64,000 nucleotides of DNA. Origin: Streptomyces fulvoviolaceus. GTDB taxonomy: Bacteria > Actinomycetota > Actinomycetes > Streptomycetales > Streptomycetaceae. The stretch is from positions 1 through 64,000 of the forward strand of contig NZ_JOEY01000001.1 of NCBI RefSeq assembly GCF_000718165.1. The letters run 5' to 3'. The notes beneath the pieces were generated by a model. That model worked only from the letters and a program-made list of their open reading frames with translations. It did no database searches and was not told where the DNA came from. Made by a program: the position numbers and the translations under genes. Below are positions 26,617 through 34,585 of the stretch, piece by piece (position 1 is the first letter of the stretch; each line of letters starts with the position of its first letter).

Positions 26617-27066
26617 CTACTGCTTGCCGTCCTGCGTTCGGCCCGGACCCCTGATCCCGAGGGCCTGGGTCGTCGCGGGGTTGATCAGCAGCACCAGCGC
26701 GGTGACCGCGACGACGGCGAGAGCGATACCGGCCGGGATGGCCACACTGTCGGCCTGCAGCAGGTTGTAGGCCACCGGCAGCGCCATGATCTGGGTGATG
26801 ATGGCCGGCCCCCGGCTCCAGCCGCGCCGGCCGAGCAGCCCGCGCGCGGCGAGCAGCGGCAGCAGGGCGAGCACGATCAGGGTGACGCCTCCGGTGACGG
26901 CCGACTGCCGGTCGTCCGGATCCCCCGCGAGGCCCTCCACCAACATCCAGACGCCCCCGGCGACGAGCGCGAGCCCCTCCAGCGCGGCCAGTGCGGCGGC
27001 GTACGTCAGGCGCCGCGGGCGCGGACCGGTGGTTTCGGGGGTGGCGGGGGTCTGCTCGCTGCTCAC
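26617..27066 (-). CDS. Small integral membrane protein
   Basis: This protein of about 149 residues has four hydrophobic helices (about residues 20-40, 53-78, 87-104 and 110-130) and a short charged tail. The GTG at 27066 gives MSSEQTPATPE at the start; ribosome-site support is weak. It is convergent with sigH and divergent from the lipid kinase. The pattern is common in actinobacteria and has no known function. Confidence 0.72.
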   Translation of the reverse strand: MSSEQTPATPETTGPRPRRLTYAAALAALEGLALVAGGVWMLVEGLAGDPDDRQSAVTGGVTLIVLALLPLLAARGLLGRRGWSRGPAIITQIMALPVAYNLLQADSVAIPAGIALAVVAVTALVLLINPATTQALGIRGPGRTQDGKQ

Positions 27067-27203
27067 CCCTGAAGAGTAGCCCTCGACCCACACGCCTCCA
27101 TGGCGGACCCGTACGCCTCCGTGGCGAGGTTCACGCCCCCGAGTCTTACTTGATCCCTACCTCGCCCTGTGCCCGGTACCACCCAGTAGGTACGCTGCAA
27201 CTC

Positions 27204-28172
27204 ATGCGTGCACTTCTCGTGGTCAATCCGGCGGCAACCACCACAAGCGCACGTACGCGCGATGTCCTGATTCATGCCCTCGCGAGCGAGATGAAGCTCG
27301 AGGCGATCACCACCGAGTACCGCGGCCACGCGCGCGACCTGGGCCGACAGGCGGCGGAGAGCAAGGACATCGACCTGGTCGTGGCCCTGGGCGGCGACGG
27401 CACGGTCAACGAGGTCGTCAACGGCCTCCTGCACGCGGGCCCCGACCTCGATCGCCTCCCGGGCTTCGCCGTGGTCCCCGGCGGCTCCACCAACGTGTTC
27501 GCCCGCGCCCTGGGCCTGCCCAACGACGCCGTGGAGGCCACCGGCGCCCTGCTGGACGCCCTGCGGGAGGGCAGCGAACGCACGGTGGGCATGGGTCTCG
27601 CCGCGGGCACACCGGGCACCGAGGACGAGGCGGTGCCGTCCCGCTGGTTCACCTTCTGCGCGGGCCTCGGCTTCGACGCCGGCGTGGTCGGCCGGGTCGA
27701 ACAGCAGCGAGAGCTGGGTAAGAAGTCCACCCATGCGCTGTACCTGCGCCAGGTCGTACGTCAGTTCCTGCAGGAACCCCACCGCCGACACGGCACCATC
27801 ACTCTGGAGCAGCCCGGTGCCGATCCGGTGACCGATCTGGTGCTGTCCATAGTCTGTAACACCTCTCCGTGGACGTATCTGGGCAATCGCCCGGTGTACG
27901 CGTCGCCTAAGGCCTCGTTCGATACAGGTCTCGACCTGCTCGGTCTCAGCCGTATGTCCACGGTCGCGGTTGCCCGGTATGGCACCCAGTTGCTCGCTTC
28001 GTCCCCCGAGCGCGGACCCCACGGCAAGCACGTGACCTCCCTGCACGACCTGACCGAGTTCACCTTGCATTCGAAGGTGCCGTTGCCCCTGCAGATGGAC
28101 GGCGACCACCTTGGACTGCGTACGAGCGTGACGTTCACAGGCGTACGCCGTGCACTGCGTGTGATTGTGTGA
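27204..28172 (+). CDS. Diacylglycerol/sphingosine kinase-family lipid kinase
   Basis: This 322-residue protein has the DAGK catalytic domain: LLVVNPAA at the start, the nucleotide motif VVALGGDGTVNEVVNGLL near residue 55 and PGGSTNVFARALG near residue 95. It should phosphorylate a lipid such as diacylglycerol or a phospholipid precursor at the membrane face. The ATG has TACGCT 7 nt upstream with no Shine-Dalgarno sequence, suggesting a leaderless mRNA. It precedes wblE on the same strand, but a 320-bp gap separates them. Confidence 0.9.
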   Translation: MRALLVVNPAATTTSARTRDVLIHALASEMKLEAITTEYRGHARDLGRQAAESKDIDLVVALGGDGTVNEVVNGLLHAGPDLDRLPGFAVVPGGSTNVFARALGLPNDAVEATGALLDALREGSERTVGMGLAAGTPGTEDEAVPSRWFTFCAGLGFDAGVVGRVEQQRELGKKSTHALYLRQVVRQFLQEPHRRHGTITLEQPGADPVTDLVLSIVCNTSPWTYLGNRPVYASPKASFDTGLDLLGLSRMSTVAVARYGTQLLASSPERGPHGKHVTSLHDLTEFTLHSKVPLPLQMDGDHLGLRTSVTFTGVRRALRVIV

Positions 28173-28492
28173 GCAGAAAGGGCTGAAGTCCTTTCACTCG
28201 AACGTTTAGGCCAGGGTCCACCCCATAGAAGTACGGCTGTGACCTAGTCGACACCGAGGAATCAAAAAAAACTTTCCGGAAGGGGTTGTATCCGCCGCTG
28301 AGGTTTGCGAGTCTCTACGTGGCGATCGAGACGGCCCGCAACACCGGCCTCCACGGATCACCGGAACCCCTCTTCAAAACCCAGGACCACGCCAGGGAAA
28401 CCTGACGGACGGCCCTTCACTTGTTGAGGGATTCGTGAAAGCGTTCACATTCACAAGCAACCCGCATGTAATACCAAGGAGAGGTAGCAGCC
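28173..28492 (+). promoter_or_regulatory. wblE upstream region
   Basis: This 320-bp gap begins with a weak hairpin (GAAAGG/CCTTTC, 28176-28195) after the lipid kinase. It contains an A8 run (28264-28271) that is unusual in this GC-rich DNA, and AAAGCGTTCACATTCACAAG-like sequence before wblE. No consensus promoter could be fixed. The length suggests a long wblE leader or several promoters. Confidence 0.4.
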
Positions 28493-28750
28493 ATGGACTG
28501 GCGTCACAACGCCGTTTGCCGCGAGGAAGACCCCGAGCTCTTCTTCCCCATCGGCAACACCGGTCCTGCGCTGCTGCAGATCGAGGAAGCCAAGGCCGTC
28601 TGCCGCCGCTGCCCCGTCATGGAGCAGTGTCTGCAGTGGGCGCTCGAGTCCGGCCAGGACTCCGGCGTCTGGGGTGGTCTCAGCGAGGACGAGCGTCGCG
28701 CCATGAAGCGCCGCGCCGCCCGCAACCGGGCCCGTCAGGCCACCGCCTGA
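28493..28750 (+). CDS. wblE: WhiB-family iron-sulfur regulator WblE
   Basis: This 85-residue WhiB-like protein binds a [4Fe-4S] cluster through C9, C37, C40 and C46 (CXXC is CRRC) and contacts the principal sigma factor. The turn motif GVWGG lies at residues 59-63 and a basic C-terminal tail (KRRAARNRARQ) binds DNA. It is WhiB1-like, a type usually essential and redox- or NO-sensitive. The ATG follows AAGGAGAGG. The order next to a pdtaS-like kinase matches S. coelicolor wblE. Confidence 0.95.
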   Translation: MDWRHNAVCREEDPELFFPIGNTGPALLQIEEAKAVCRRCPVMEQCLQWALESGQDSGVWGGLSEDERRAMKRRAARNRARQATA

Positions 28751-28870
28751 CAACCCACCCCGCTAACAGCCTGAGCTTGGCGGCGCGTACAGCGAGTACG
28801 CATCTCCCGCCCCCGAGCCGCAGCGCGCAGTACCCCCGATGCGCAGCAAACGCTGGCAACGAGCATGTTG

Positions 28871-28900
28871 AGCCCCGGACCACCTGAACGGTCCGGGGCT
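28871..28900. terminator. Terminator between wblE and pdtaS
   Basis: AGCCCCGGACC pairs perfectly with GGTCCGGGGCT around an 8-nt loop, followed by CTTTG. It sits between convergent wblE and the histidine kinase gene and can serve both. Confidence 0.8.
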
Positions 28901-28928
28901 CTTTGCTGTGCACCGGCTTCCTACGACG

Positions 28929-30404
28929 TCACTTGTGCGACCGCACCGGGACGTCCAGAATCACCCGGGTACCGCCCCCCGGCGCCGGGACCATGTCGAA
29001 CGTACCGCCCAACTCGCCCTCCACCAGGGTCCGTACGATCTGCAGGCCGAGGTTGCCCGCGGTGTGCGGGTCGAAGCCCTCGGGCAGTCCGACGCCGTCG
29101 TCCTGGACGGTGACCAGGAGGCGGGACTCCTTGGTGGTGCCGCCGCGGACCGCGGAGACCTCGACCGTGCCGGTGTCGCCCTCGCGGAAGCCGTGTTCCA
29201 GGGCGTTCTGCAGGATCTCGGTGAGGACCATCGAGAGCGGAGTGGCGACCTCGGCGTCCAGGATGCCGAAGCGGCCGGTGCGCCGGCCGGCGACCTTGCC
29301 GGGCGAGATCTCGGCGACCATCGCGAGGACGCGGTCGGCGATCTCGTCGAACTCCACGCGCTCGTCCAGGTTCTGGGAGAGCGTCTCGTGCACGATCGCA
29401 ATCGAGCCGACCCGGCGGACCGCCTCCTCGAGGGCCTCGCGACCGCGGTCGGAGTCGATGCGCCGGGCCTGGAGCCTGAGGAGAGCGGCCACCGTCTGGA
29501 GGTTGTTCTTCACCCGGTGGTGGATCTCCCGGATGGTCGCGTCCTTGGTGATCAACTCGCGCTCGCGGCGCCGCAGTTCGGTCACGTCCCGGAGCAGGAC
29601 CAGCGAGCCGATGCGTGTGCCCTTGGGCTTGAGCGGGATCGCCCGGAACTGGATCACCCCGTCGCGGGCCTCGATCTCGAACTCGCGCGGCGCCCAGCCG
29701 CTGGCCACCTTGGCGAGCGCCTCGTCCACCGGTCCGTGGGTCGGGGCGAGTTCGGCGGTGGTCTTGCCGAGGTGGTGGCCGACGAGGTCGGACGCGAGGC
29801 CCATGCGGTGGTAGGCGGACAGCGCGTTCGGGGAGGCGTACTGGACGATGCCGTCGGCGTCGAGGCGGATCAGGCCGTCGCCGACGCGCGGCGCGGCGTC
29901 CATGTCCATCTGCTGATTCGGGAACGGGAAGGAGCCGGCCGCGATCATCTGCGCGAGGTCCGAGGCGCTTTGCAGATACGTCAGTTCGAGGCGGCTCGGG
30001 GTGCGCACGGTGAGGAGGTTGGTGTTGCGCGCGATGACACCGAGGACGCGGCCCTCCCGCCGTACCGGGATCGACTCGACGCGGACCGGGACCTCCTCGC
30101 GCCACTCCGGGTCGCCCTCGCGCACGATCCGGCCCTCGTCGAGCGCCGCGTCCAGCAGGGGGCGGCGGCCGCGCGGGACGAGGTGGCCGACCATGTCGTC
30201 CTGGTAGGAGGTCGGGCCGGTATTGGGCCGCATCTGGGCTACGGAGACATAGCGGGTGCCGTCGCGGGTGGGGACCCACAGAACGAGGTCGGCGAAGGAG
30301 AGGTCGGAGAGCAGCTGCCACTCCGAGACCAGCAGATGGAGCCACTCGAGGTCGGAGGCGTCGAGGGCGGTGTGCTGGCGGACCAGTTCGTTCATGGAGG
30401 GCAC
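28929..30404 (-). CDS. pdtaS: PdtaS-like cytosolic sensor histidine kinase
   Basis: This 491-residue kinase has an N-terminal GAF-type domain (WQLLSDLSFADLVLWVP), a PAS domain (LDADGIVQYASPNALSAYHRMG near residue 180 region) and a HisKA_2/HWE-like kinase. The phosphorylated histidine is in IREIHHRVKNNLQTVAALL, and ATP boxes include EILQNALEHGF and DDGVGLPEGF. It resembles mycobacterial PdtaS, whose partner PdtaR is an ANTAR antiterminator; no such regulator is in this window. It has no membrane segment. The GTG start has TACGCT 7 nt upstream, suggesting a leaderless transcript. Confidence 0.9.
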   Translation of the reverse strand: MPSMNELVRQHTALDASDLEWLHLLVSEWQLLSDLSFADLVLWVPTRDGTRYVSVAQMRPNTGPTSYQDDMVGHLVPRGRRPLLDAALDEGRIVREGDPEWREEVPVRVESIPVRREGRVLGVIARNTNLLTVRTPSRLELTYLQSASDLAQMIAAGSFPFPNQQMDMDAAPRVGDGLIRLDADGIVQYASPNALSAYHRMGLASDLVGHHLGKTTAELAPTHGPVDEALAKVASGWAPREFEIEARDGVIQFRAIPLKPKGTRIGSLVLLRDVTELRRRERELITKDATIREIHHRVKNNLQTVAALLRLQARRIDSDRGREALEEAVRRVGSIAIVHETLSQNLDERVEFDEIADRVLAMVAEISPGKVAGRRTGRFGILDAEVATPLSMVLTEILQNALEHGFREGDTGTVEVSAVRGGTTKESRLLVTVQDDGVGLPEGFDPHTAGNLGLQIVRTLVEGELGGTFDMVPAPGGGTRVILDVPVRSHK

Positions 30405-30484
30405 GTGTGCGAGCGTACCCGCCGGTTTGTGCAGGTCCTAAAAACGGGGGTTGGCCCCGAAAACACCCGCGGGCCGCGGCGCCT

Positions 30485-30659
30485 GGGAGGGACCCTCAAC
30501 CCTCCCGGCACCGCAGCCCGGAGCAACATCGGCCGCGGGGTGTGCGGTCCCGGATGGCCGAAGGATGAGGAGCCGGGGCAGTCAGGGCAGAGAGCCTCGG
30601 ATCCTCGGTCCGTCTTCCTGTGCGGGGAAGACGGAAGTCTGTTCGTTGTCATGCACCCT
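30485..30659 (-). ncRNA. scr5239-type small RNA, DasR-linked
   Basis: In S. coelicolor the 159-nt RNA scr5239 lies beside this kinase gene, depends on DasR and represses agarase and metE expression. Here the minus strand has a good promoter (TGGACA at 30689-30694, 17-bp spacer, CACAAT at 30666-30671), giving a start near 30659. Downstream lie a 10-bp hairpin (30609-30635) and a 7-bp hairpin (30485-30506), then a GC-rich palindrome and TTTT (about 30459-30475). No ORF fits. The exact ends are estimates. Confidence 0.65.
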
Positions 30660-30668
30660 CTACGCATT

Positions 30669-30682
30669 GTGGACTAGACCAC
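30669..30682. promoter_or_regulatory. DasR binding site (dre) in small RNA promoter
   Basis: GTGGACTAGACCAC matches the dre core TGGTCTAGACCA with one change and lies in the -10/-35 spacer of the leftward promoter. DasR bound here would directly gate the small RNA. Confidence 0.7.
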
Positions 30683-30787
30683 TACGTGTGTCCATGCGTT
30701 GAAGGCTGTTTGTTGTTGGCGCTTTCCCTTGCGGGACCAACTAGTCGGACGCCCTAACATCCACCACGCAGCCTAACCCGTGTGGGT

Positions 30788-31420
30788 TCATGTGCGGGGC
30801 CAGATGGCCATGGCAATTTCCGCGAGCGCCTCCAACTCCTCCCGGCTCGCCCCGTCGCGCGCCTGTTGCGACATGCCCTGGATGATCGCTCCGGTGTGCC
30901 GGGCGAGCGCGGCGGCGTCGGTACCGGCCGGCAGCTCCCCCGCGGCGATGTCCGCCCTGATCCGGCTCTCGAACGCGGCGATGTTGGCGTTGCGCCGCTC
31001 GCGCAGCGACTCCTCGACCTCCGGAGTGCTGCAGTTGGTGGCGGCATGGACGACGAGACAGCCGTGCGGACGGTCGGGGGCCGTGTACTCGGCGGCCGCC
31101 TCCCGCAGCATCCGCTGCACGGCGGCCCGGGCGGTGGGCTCCTCGGCGAGGGCCCGCTCACCGAAGGAGCCGTACCGCACGCCGTACTCCCTCACGACCT
31201 CCTCGAACAGCGACCGCTTGTCGCCGAAGGCGGCGTACAGACTCGGGGCGCCGATGTCCATGACCCGGGTGAGGTCGGAGACGGACGTGGCCTCGTAGCC
31301 GTGCTCCCAGAAGGCGAGGATCGCCTTCTCCAGAGCGGTCTCGCGGTCGAAGGAACGAGGCCGGCCGCGTGGTTTGGATACGGGTCTGACCTGCGCCTTC
31401 GTCTCCTCGCTGCTCACCAT
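30788..31420 (-). CDS. TetR-family transcriptional regulator
   Basis: This 210-residue protein has a basic N-terminus (SKPRGRPRSFD) and a helix-turn-helix in ALEKAILAFWEHGYEATSVSDLTRVMDIGAPSLYAAF, residues about 27-65. The C-terminal domain has CLVVHAATNC, typical of the AcrR/TetR_C_16-like group, where the cysteine can sense electrophiles in some members. ATG 31420 has TACAAT exactly 7 nt upstream, so the mRNA is probably leaderless. It is divergent from the SDR gene, with twin palindromes between. Confidence 0.9.
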   Translation of the reverse strand: MVSSEETKAQVRPVSKPRGRPRSFDRETALEKAILAFWEHGYEATSVSDLTRVMDIGAPSLYAAFGDKRSLFEEVVREYGVRYGSFGERALAEEPTARAAVQRMLREAAAEYTAPDRPHGCLVVHAATNCSTPEVEESLRERRNANIAAFESRIRADIAAGELPAGTDAAALARHTGAIIQGMSQQARDGASREELEALAEIAMAIWPRT

Positions 31421-31433
31421 GGAGTGAATTGTA

Positions 31434-31493
31434 TAGCGGGTGCTAGAGAAAAGCCGGAAGCCTGTTGTACGGTCTTTTCTGTAGCGACCGCTA
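31434..31493. promoter_or_regulatory. Twin TetR operators between tetR and SDR gene
   Basis: TAGCGGGTGCTA (31434-31445) and TAGCGACCGCTA (31482-31493) are two 12-bp palindromes; the reverse complement of the first matches the second at 10 of 12 bases. One overlaps the tetR promoter region, the other the SDR leader, as expected for mutual repression. Confidence 0.65.
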
Positions 31494-31517
31494 GGAAATT
31501 GAGAAGGGGGCGCCGAC

Positions 31518-32270
31518 ATGGGCGTGCTTGCGGGCAGGACGGCACTCGTGACCGGGGCGAGCAGGGGCATCGGGCGAGGGATCGCCGAGCGGCTGGGGCG
31601 GGACGGAGCCCGGGTCGCGGTGCACTACGGCAGGAACGAGACGGCGGCGAAGGAGACGGTCGCCGCCATCGAGGCGGCGGGCGGCTCGGCCTTCACGATC
31701 AGGGCCGAACTGGGGATACCGGGCGACACCGAGGCCCTGTGGGAGGAGTTCGACCGACACGCGGACGGGCTGGACATCCTGGTGAACAACGCGGGGATCG
31801 GGGTGTCCCGGCCTATCGAGGAGATCGACGAGGAGGAGTACGACCGGGTCTTCGCGGTGAACGTGAAGGCGCCGTTCTTCGTCGTCAAGCAAGGTATGGC
31901 GCGACTGCGCGACGGCGGCCGGGTCATCAACGTCTCGTCGGGGCTGGCCCGGACCGCGGCCATGCCGAACAACATGGCGTACGCCATGACGAAGGGAGCC
32001 CTGGACGTCTTCTCCCGGGACCTGTCCAAGGTGCTGGGCCCGCGGAACATCACGGTGAACTCGGTGGCACCGGGCATCATCGCCACCGACAACACGCACG
32101 AGCTGCTGCACGCGAGCGAGGACGCGTGGGCGAACGCGGCGGCATACTCCGCGCTGGGTCGAGTGGGCGAGACCGCCGACGTCGCGGACGTGGTGGCGTT
32201 CCTGGCGTCGGACGGCGGGCGATGGGTGACGGGGAGCTGGGTGGACGCGACGGGGGGATCGCTGACGTAG
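31518..32270 (+). CDS. Short-chain dehydrogenase/reductase
   Basis: This 250-residue classical SDR has the NAD(P) motif TGASRGIG at residues 12-19, NNAG near residue 90, the catalytic serine in NVSSG, and YxxxK in YAMTKGAL near residue 155. R37-like basic residues after the second strand (HYGRNE) favour NADPH. The substrate is unknown. It is probably repressed by the divergent TetR protein and induced by the compound it modifies. Confidence 0.92.
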   Translation: MGVLAGRTALVTGASRGIGRGIAERLGRDGARVAVHYGRNETAAKETVAAIEAAGGSAFTIRAELGIPGDTEALWEEFDRHADGLDILVNNAGIGVSRPIEEIDEEEYDRVFAVNVKAPFFVVKQGMARLRDGGRVINVSSGLARTAAMPNNMAYAMTKGALDVFSRDLSKVLGPRNITVNSVAPGIIATDNTHELLHASEDAWANAAAYSALGRVGETADVADVVAFLASDGGRWVTGSWVDATGGSLT

Positions 32271-32283
32271 GGCCGGGTCCGGC

Positions 32284-33354
32284 TCAGCGGGTCTCCGTCA
32301 CCTTCGCCAGGGCGCGGGGCGCGTCCGGGTCCTGGCCGCGGGCGATGGTGACCTCGTAGGCCAGCAGTTGCAGAGGGGTGATCTCCAGGACGGGCTGGAC
32401 CTCCTCGGCCACGCCCTCGGTGGGCAGGACGAAGCCGGCCGAGGCCTGCTCGACCTGGCTCCGGGGGCCGACGACGACCAGGTCGGCACCCCGGCCCCGC
32501 AGCCGGTCCAGGACGGGCTGGAGGGCCTCGCCGCCCTTGCCGTCGGTGACGACCGCGATGACCGGGGAAACGTTGTCGACCATGGCGAGGGGACCGTGCA
32601 GCAGGTCGGCGCCGGAGTAGGCGAGCGCCGGGATGTAGCTGGTCTCCATCAGCTTGAGGGCGGCCTCCTTGGCCGTGGGATAGCCGTAGCCGCGGGAGGT
32701 GATCACCATGCGTTCGGCGAAGCGGTAGCGGGCGGCGAGGGCGCGGACCTCGTCCTGCCGGGCGAGCAGTTGGGCTGCGAGGTCCGGCAGCACCTGGGCG
32801 GGGGCTCCGTCGCCGCCGTGCAGGCCTTCGACGAAGAGATAGAGCGCGAGGAGGGATGCGGTGTAAGTCTTGGTCGCGGGGAGCGCCTTCTCCGGTCCGG
32901 CCATGATGTCGACGTGGTACTCGGAGACGCCGGCCAGCGGGGAGTCGGGGTTGTTGGTCACCGCGAGGGTGATGGCGCCGGCCTCTCGGGCGGACCGGGT
33001 CGAGGCCACCAGGTCCGGGGAGCCGCCGGACTGGCTGACGGTGACGACGAGGACGTCGGTGAGGTCGGGGCGGGCGTCGTACGCCGTCGTGGTCGACATC
33101 GAGGTCAGGCCGCAGGGCAGGCCGAGGCGGACCTCGAGGAGGTACTTGGCGTAGAGGGCCGCGTTGTCGGAGGTCCCACGGGCGGTCAGCAGGACGAAGC
33201 GGGGCCTGCGGGCGGCGATCTCCTGGGCGACCTTGCGGATGCCCGGGGCGCCCTCGTCCAGGATGCGCCGCAGGACGGCGGGCTGCTCGGCCATCTCGCG
33301 GGCCATGATCCGGCCGGGGAGTTCGCTCAGCGGGTCCGGTGTCGTGGCGGTCAT
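32284..33354 (-). CDS. SIS-domain aminosugar isomerase/deaminase (GlmS isomerase-like)
   Basis: This 356-residue protein has two SIS domains like the isomerase half of glucosamine-6-phosphate synthase but no glutaminase domain. LLTARGTSDNAALYAKYLLE starts domain 1, VSQSGGSPDLV binds sugar phosphate, and SRGYGYPTAKEAALKLMET begins domain 2. This layout fits NagB-II/AgaS-type deaminases acting on aminosugar phosphates. It is divergent from nagB with a dre site between, so it likely works on GlcN-6-P or a related compound. ATG has GGGAGG 9 nt upstream. Confidence 0.85.
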   Translation of the reverse strand: MTATTPDPLSELPGRIMAREMAEQPAVLRRILDEGAPGIRKVAQEIAARRPRFVLLTARGTSDNAALYAKYLLEVRLGLPCGLTSMSTTTAYDARPDLTDVLVVTVSQSGGSPDLVASTRSAREAGAITLAVTNNPDSPLAGVSEYHVDIMAGPEKALPATKTYTASLLALYLFVEGLHGGDGAPAQVLPDLAAQLLARQDEVRALAARYRFAERMVITSRGYGYPTAKEAALKLMETSYIPALAYSGADLLHGPLAMVDNVSPVIAVVTDGKGGEALQPVLDRLRGRGADLVVVGPRSQVEQASAGFVLPTEGVAEEVQPVLEITPLQLLAYEVTIARGQDPDAPRALAKVTETR

Positions 33355-33375
33355 CGTGGGGGGCCTCCCGGGTCT

Positions 33376-33495
33376 GGGTGCTCACCGTGCGGGTGCTGCA
33401 CATCGTGCGGGTGCTGCACATCGTGTGGGCACTGCACGTCGTGTGAGCACTGCACGTCCTGTGAGCACTGCACATCGTGTGGGCGCTGCGCACCG
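33376..33495. repeat. Tandem 18-bp repeats upstream of SIS gene and nagB
   Basis: Five full 18-bp units (33391-33480) of the type GGGTGCTGCACATCGTGT / GAGCACTGCACGTCGTGT and two partial end units form a diverged array. It occupies the SIS-gene leader between its start (33354) and the dre site (33595). Copies differ at several positions, so it is an old or drifting array. Confidence 0.85.
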
Positions 33496-33594
33496 ACAGC
33501 ACCATTCCACTCCCCCGCGGGGAATGGCGCGCGTCCTCCGCGTGGAGCCGAGGTGGCCTTCGCCGACCTGGGCGACAGGGGCCGATTCTGTTAG

Positions 33595-33610
33595 ATTGGT
33601 CTAAACCACC
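33595..33610 (+). promoter_or_regulatory. DasR binding site (dre) of nagB
   Basis: ATTGGTCTAAACCACC contains the core TGGTCTAAACCA, one change from the ideal TGGTCTAGACCA. It lies 53 bp upstream of the nagB GTG and about 240 bp upstream of the divergent SIS gene. Confidence 0.88.
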
Positions 33611-33662
33611 TGACCCTTCCAGGTACCGGTTGAGTCCCCACTTTCAGATCGGCAGGCCCAGC

Positions 33663-34448
33663 GTGGAAGTTGTCATCGTTCCGGATGCCAAGGCGGGCGG
33701 CGAGCTCATCGCCGAGGCCATGGCGCAGCTGCTCCGGCGCAAGCCCGACGCCCTGCTCGGGGTGGCCACCGGCTCGACGCCCCTGCCCATCTACCAGGCG
33801 CTGGCGGCGAAGGTGCGGTCCGGTGCGGTGGACTCCGCGCGGGCGCGGATCGCTCAGCTCGACGAGTACGTGGGGCTGCCGGCCGAGCATCCGGAGTCGT
33901 ACCGTTCGGTGCTCAGGCGCGAGGTGCTGGAGCCGCTCGGGATCGGGATGTCCTCCTTCATGGGGCCGGACGGTACGGCGGAGGACGTGCAGGGGGCCTG
34001 CGAGGCGTATGACGCGGCGCTGGCGAACGCCGGGGGCGTGGATCTGCAGTTGCTCGGGATCGGGACCGACGGGCACATCGGGTTCAACGAGCCGTGTTCC
34101 TCGCTGGCCTCGCGGACCCGGATCAAGACGTTGACCGAGCAGACGCGGGTCGACAACGCGCGGTTCTTCGAGGGGGACATCTCGCAGGTGCCGCATCACG
34201 TCATCACCCAGGGGATCGGGACGATTCTGGAGGCGCGGCATCTGGTGCTGCTCGCGACGGGCGAGGGCAAGGCGGATGCGGTCGCGGCGACCGTGGAGGG
34301 GCCGGTGGCCGCGGTGTGCCCTGCTTCGGCGCTGCAGTTGCATCCGCATGCGACGGTTGTTGTCGATGAGGGTGCGGCGTCCAAGCTGAAGCTTGCGGAT
34401 TACTTTCGGCACACGTTTGTCAACAAGCCTGACTGGCAGGGGATTTAG
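33663..34448 (+). CDS. nagB: Glucosamine-6-phosphate deaminase NagB
   Basis: NagB converts glucosamine-6-phosphate to fructose-6-phosphate and ammonia, the entry of GlcNAc carbon and nitrogen into glycolysis. The 261-residue protein shows GVATGSTPLPIYQ, the catalytic acid in AQLDEYVG, and GTDGHIGFNEP with the ring-opening histidine. The length fits bacterial NagB. In Streptomyces its substrate is also the DasR ligand, so NagB tunes the DasR response. The dre site in the promoter supports that feedback. Confidence 0.97.
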   Translation: MEVVIVPDAKAGGELIAEAMAQLLRRKPDALLGVATGSTPLPIYQALAAKVRSGAVDSARARIAQLDEYVGLPAEHPESYRSVLRREVLEPLGIGMSSFMGPDGTAEDVQGACEAYDAALANAGGVDLQLLGIGTDGHIGFNEPCSSLASRTRIKTLTEQTRVDNARFFEGDISQVPHHVITQGIGTILEARHLVLLATGEGKADAVAATVEGPVAAVCPASALQLHPHATVVVDEGAASKLKLADYFRHTFVNKPDWQGI

Positions 34449-34500
34449 AGACTCCGGTCTCGTCTGCCGGGTTCGGTCCGTTGCGGGGTGCGCGTCGTTT

Positions 34501-34530
34501 GTGGCTGGTCGCGCAGTTCCCCGCCCCTAA
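34501..34530 (-). repeat. Dispersed intergenic repeat, short copy, reversed
   Basis: GTGGCTGGTCGCGCAGTTCC followed by CCGCCCC is the reverse complement of the GGGGCGGGGAACTGCGCGAC block at 22778-22799. Confidence 0.6.
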
Positions 34531-34535
34531 AAGCC

Positions 34536-34572
34536 ACAGGCGCCGGTTCCCTCCGAGGGAACCGGCGCCTGT
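34536..34572. terminator. Bidirectional terminator nagB / dasD
   Basis: A perfect 17-bp inverted repeat starting ACAGGCGCCGG with a 3-nt loop (CCG) lies between convergent nagB and dasD. Confidence 0.88.
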
Positions 34573-34585
34573 CTCGTCGTAGGGG

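Noticed and set aside
28258..28288. SigR-type promoter GGAAT...GTTG upstream of wblE
   Set aside because: The spacer is 22 bp instead of the required 18, so it does not match the consensus.
30735..30752. A second DasR site (GGACCAACTAGTCGG) right of the small RNA promoter
   Set aside because: It keeps only part of the core, and the half sites are in the wrong spacing for TGGTCTAGACCA.
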